Source of the DNA: UTCFX2 sp002050125
GTDB taxonomy: Bacteria > Chloroflexota > Anaerolineae > Anaerolineales > UBA4823
Length of the DNA: 64,000 nt
Direction: 5' to 3'
NCBI GenBank assembly: GCA_027494035.1
Contig: JAOSJQ010000001.1
Coordinates: 2,356,001 to 2,420,000, forward strand
Shown: positions 61,720-64,000 of the stretch, in pieces
Layout: every line of letters begins with the position of its first letter
Numbering within the stretch: the first letter of the stretch is position 1
Translations under genes and position numbers: made by a program
The notes under the pieces: model-generated
What the model saw: the letters and a program-made list of their open reading frames with translations, nothing else
What the model was told of the DNA's origin: nothing
Database searches by the model: none

Positions 61720-62688
61720 ATGTCAAAATACATGAACATCGGCGCTGTAAACCGAATTACCCAATTCGTCTCGATGCTGAATGAGAAATCCATAGAGAAG
61801 GAAGGTGATAAGGCGTCCAGAAGGATCTATATTCTCCCGCTTTCTTTTATGGTTTTCCTCTGTCTGTGGCAGATCTGGCATAGAATGTTCCCCTCCATTG
61901 AGATCATCATGATCCTCACAATTCTGGCTTTGATTTGGAGAACACAGCAACGTGCTCTTCTCAGAGATTTGTTGCCTTTTTTTATTCTTCTTATTACATT
62001 TCAAAGCTTACGCGGATTTGTTTACAATTTGAATCTTACTAGCATTCATGTCACAGATCCGATCGCTTATGAAAAAACCCTGTTTTCTGGCGTTATTCCG
62101 GCATACTTTCTTCAGTCAAAGCTGACTCTGATGCCAATTGGGAACCTGATTGGTCTTCTTTCATCATTCTTTTATATGTCACACTTTGTCTTGCCGGTGG
62201 TATTAGCGATAATTTTATGGAGTAAAGATAAGTCTTCCTATTGGGGATTTATTGTGGGGTTATTGCTTCTCAGTTACGCTGCTTTTATCACTTATGTATT
62301 TTATCCTGCAGCTCCTCCCTGGTGGGCAACCGAAAAAGGATACTTGGTCGATCAGCCGGTTGTCCTTTCTCCGTATGCGATGGGGAGTATGTTTCAGTTT
62401 GCTGGTCCCAACCCAGTCGCAGCCATGCCTTCTTTGCACATGGCGTATCCTACATTTCTAGCCTTGTATTGTATCTATGTGTGGGGGAAAAAGGCGATTT
62501 GGGTCGCGCTGCTGCCGATATGCGTGGGCTTCTCAGCAGTTTATCTTGGGCATCATTACGTGGTCGATCTGCTGGCTGGCGTCGTGTACGGAACGATTTT
62601 CTTCAGTATCATCCTGATTTGGAAGAAAATCGGTGCAGCGCGTTCTCACAGGCAGATCCGAGAAGAAATAGAAAACACACACATGTAA
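61720..62688 (+). CDS. PAP2_3-family phosphatase/phosphotransferase (inositol-phosphorylceramide-synthase-like)
   Basis: A 322-residue membrane protein with about seven helices. The catalytic motif NPVAAMPSLHMAYPTFLALY is followed by VYLGHHYVVDLLAGVVYG: the SLH and GHHYVVD motifs of PAP2_3. This family includes yeast Aur1-like enzymes that transfer inositol phosphate to lipids. Its host has an inositol-phosphate synthase in this window, so transfer of inositol phosphate to a lipid is a reasonable guess, not proof. The start has AAGGAG 6 bases upstream. It is transcribed with its upstream fragment only if read-through occurs. Confidence 0.85.
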   Translation: MSKYMNIGAVNRITQFVSMLNEKSIEKEGDKASRRIYILPLSFMVFLCLWQIWHRMFPSIEIIMILTILALIWRTQQRALLRDLLPFFILLITFQSLRGFVYNLNLTSIHVTDPIAYEKTLFSGVIPAYFLQSKLTLMPIGNLIGLLSSFFYMSHFVLPVVLAIILWSKDKSSYWGFIVGLLLLSYAAFITYVFYPAAPPWWATEKGYLVDQPVVLSPYAMGSMFQFAGPNPVAAMPSLHMAYPTFLALYCIYVWGKKAIWVALLPICVGFSAVYLGHHYVVDLLAGVVYGTIFFSIILIWKKIGAARSHRQIREEIENTHM

Positions 62689-62701
62689 TAGGCTTGACGC
62701 C

Positions 62702-62817
62702 TTACGGTTGTACGATCAAGGCGCCCAGGCTAACCACCAGTTTGGCAGAATCCTTGGGAAGCACCAGGTACATGAGCATATCATTTATTGGCTCACCACG
62801 TATCGAAACTAATTCAT
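62702..62817 (-). pseudogene. C-terminal fragment of a gene interrupted by IS5
   Basis: The minus strand encodes LVSIRGEPINDMLMYLVLPK and a stop (TAA at 62702). It continues the protein truncated at 63697. Removing the IS joins NPSLWN-type sequence to this tail. Confidence 0.7.
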
Positions 62818-62819
62818 TA

Positions 62820-63694
62820 GACCTCTTGCAAAAGTCATGATTTTGCATGAAGTTCCAGATTGTAAATAGCAGCAATCAGATTGAAGCGTAAACTGAAGCG
62901 TTTACGTCGATTACGATAACGGTCACTCAAGATATGGAAGACCTTCAATCGTCCGATAATATGTTCACAGAAGATGCGTTGGCCTGCCAGTTGTCGGTTA
63001 GCAGCTTTTTGCTCACGAGTGAGCGGATGGAGTTTGGATTTCTTAGCCGGTATCTGACTATTGGCATGCAGCTTGGTCAAACCCAGGTAGCCCGTATCAG
63101 CTAAACACCGAATGCCTTGAGCCATGCCAACAGAGCTCTCTTTGAACAAATGGAAATCATGAGTGCTGCCATTGCCAAAGGCTGTGGCTATGATTTCCAG
63201 GGTACGTTGATTGACGATCACTTGAGCCTTCTGTGTATGTCGCTTCTTTTTGCCACTGTAGTGTTGACGCTGCTTTTTTCGGACGCTCAATTGGCTGCTC
63301 TGTAGCATCCACAATGACCACCTCAATCACCGTATCACTGGGTTGGAGGGCCTTCTTGCCAGGTAATCGAAATTGACCCGAATTCATGAGTGCATCTTCG
63401 ACTTTCTGGATTGTCCGACATACCGATGCTTCGCTGATACCATAGGCTTGTGCGATATGAAATTGGGTCCGATATTCTCGCCAATACATCAAGGTCATCA
63501 GCAATTGGTCCGCTCGGCTCAATTTGGGCGGACGTCCAAAGTTGGGCATCTCCGCTTCCAATACCTTCACCATTAGAAGAAACGTTTGAGTGCTCAACAC
63601 CTGTCAACCGCTTGAAGTCTTGTTCGTCCCGTTCTTTGATCTCTTCGTATCTCATGTGCCTATTATGGCACAGTTTCCACTTATGCAAGAGGTC
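62820..63694. mobile_element. IS5-family insertion sequence (about 0.88 kb)
   Basis: TIRs TAGACCTCTTGCA (62818-62830) and TGCAAGAGGTCTA (63684-63696) match 13 of 13, and 17 of 18 when extended. The outer TA on both sides is probably the duplicated target. It carries one transposase gene (62835-63655) with two frameshifts. Confidence 0.85.
62835..63655 (-). CDS. IS5-family DDE_Tnp_4-like transposase, frameshifted at ~63590 and 63274-63279
   Basis: About 272 residues over three frames. The start is the ATG at 63655 (MRYEEIKERDEQDFKRLTGV). Removing one A near 63590 joins it to TFLLMVKVLEAEMPNFGRPP and MYWREYRTQFHIAQAYGISE. Removing one A from the T6 (A6) run at 63274-63279 joins VDATEQPIERPKK to QRQHYSGKKKRHTQKAQ. 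The end has ADTGYLGLTKLHANSQIPAK and the Glu region FCEHIIGRLKVFHILSDRYR. The runs make errors likely, but decay of an IS is equally plausible here. Confidence 0.8.
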
Positions 63695-63696
63695 TA

Positions 63697-64000
63697 TTGT
63701 TGTGATTGATCAGCAGTCTATTCCACAATGAGGGATCTCCAACAATAAGCCCTTTAATATTTTGTGGAATTTCGAGAATGACGTTGAATTCGCTATTATT
63801 GGAACTTAATTCATAATCATCGCTGCGGTTATAACTATGGAAGAACCATTTTGAGAACTCGAATGTGCCATTTTGTGTAAAAAATGAAAAATCCAAAGCA
63901 TTTTTCGAAATACCATAAACATGGTATTCGGGGAAATAATAACTCGCCATTCGAAAACCATTCATCCTGCCGGTATCTGTTAGGATGATTGTTTCAGAGG
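63697..64000 (-). pseudogene. Partial gene interrupted by IS5; N-terminus off window, probable membrane glycosyltransferase C-terminus
   Basis: An open minus-strand frame enters from the right edge and ends at the IS5 with a stop from IS sequence. SETIILTDTGRMNGFRMASY and YYFPEYHVYGISKNALDFSF resemble C-terminal periplasmic parts of GT39-like proteins. The tail continues at 62817. AT-rich. The full gene cannot be seen. Confidence 0.65.

Overview
The window looks like a chromosomal segment of a mesophilic-to-thermophilic Chloroflexota bacterium, most likely class Anaerolineae (inference). Supporting signs are an AtpA with an extra ~45-residue loop, atpAGDC without the Fo genes, an actinobacterial-type inositol-phosphate synthase, a TIGR03960/DUF2344 radical SAM pair, a GldF/GldG/DUF4340 ABC cassette, PAS and UbiA modules on one reading unit, and a primary sigma factor with a short region 1. 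The organism can respire oxygen: an A2-type caa3 oxidase lies at the left edge. Most of the window is GC-rich, but from about 58.5 kb to the end it becomes clearly AT-richer and carries insertion sequences.

Layout. 0-3.6 kb: terminal oxidase genes on the minus strand (ctaC, ctaD, a small subunit) led by a degenerate receiver-domain gene. 3.9-7.5 kb: AlkZ-related protein, fructose-bisphosphatase, LLM-class oxidoreductase, lipoprotein. 7.6-17.8 kb: a minus-strand surface-polysaccharide operon (nucleotidyltransferase, acyltransferase, GT2, B12-type radical SAM, O-antigen-ligase-like protein with TPR, two epimerases, RffA-type aminotransferase). 17.9-23.3 kb: nitroreductase, PspC, PAS-UbiA, M48 protease, a Cys-rich protein under a palindromic operator, tRNA-Pro, inositol-3-phosphate synthase. 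23.4-34.5 kb: housekeeping block yebC-ruvC-ruvA-proC, atpAGDC, an MreB-like gene with altered ATPase residues, rex (with a Rex box), obgE, nadD. 34.6-46.7 kb: a TPR hydrolase lacking its Ser, a large lipoprotein, a P1 peptidase, tRNA-Arg, the radical SAM pair, ndk, and a ~1,413-residue TPR/PDWL-repeat/HhH protein. 47-52.3 kb: an ABC-2 cassette and the primary sigma factor. 52.3-58.5 kb: four polytopic GT-C-like proteins. 58.5-64 kb: a GT39-type gene split by an IS3 element, a PAP2 protein, and a second gene split by an IS5 element.

A technical feature dominates interpretation. At least a dozen genes, including core ones (ruvC, ruvA, obgE), are broken by one- or two-base shifts at short homopolymers or GCGCGC runs, and each recovers a family-typical protein when one base (or a GC pair) is added or removed. 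These look like consensus errors, not pseudogenes, so I annotate the full spans and give the shift position. Genuine disruptions are the two IS insertions near the right end.

No CRISPR array, prophage or recognisable defence system was seen. The most unusual items are the PDWL-repeat protein, the MreB-like protein in the ATP synthase cluster with its catalytic Glu and Thr replaced, the promoter-embedded SOS-like palindrome ahead of a Cys-rich small protein, the PAS-UbiA unit, and a recurrent -10-N6-ATG arrangement that implies leaderless transcripts.
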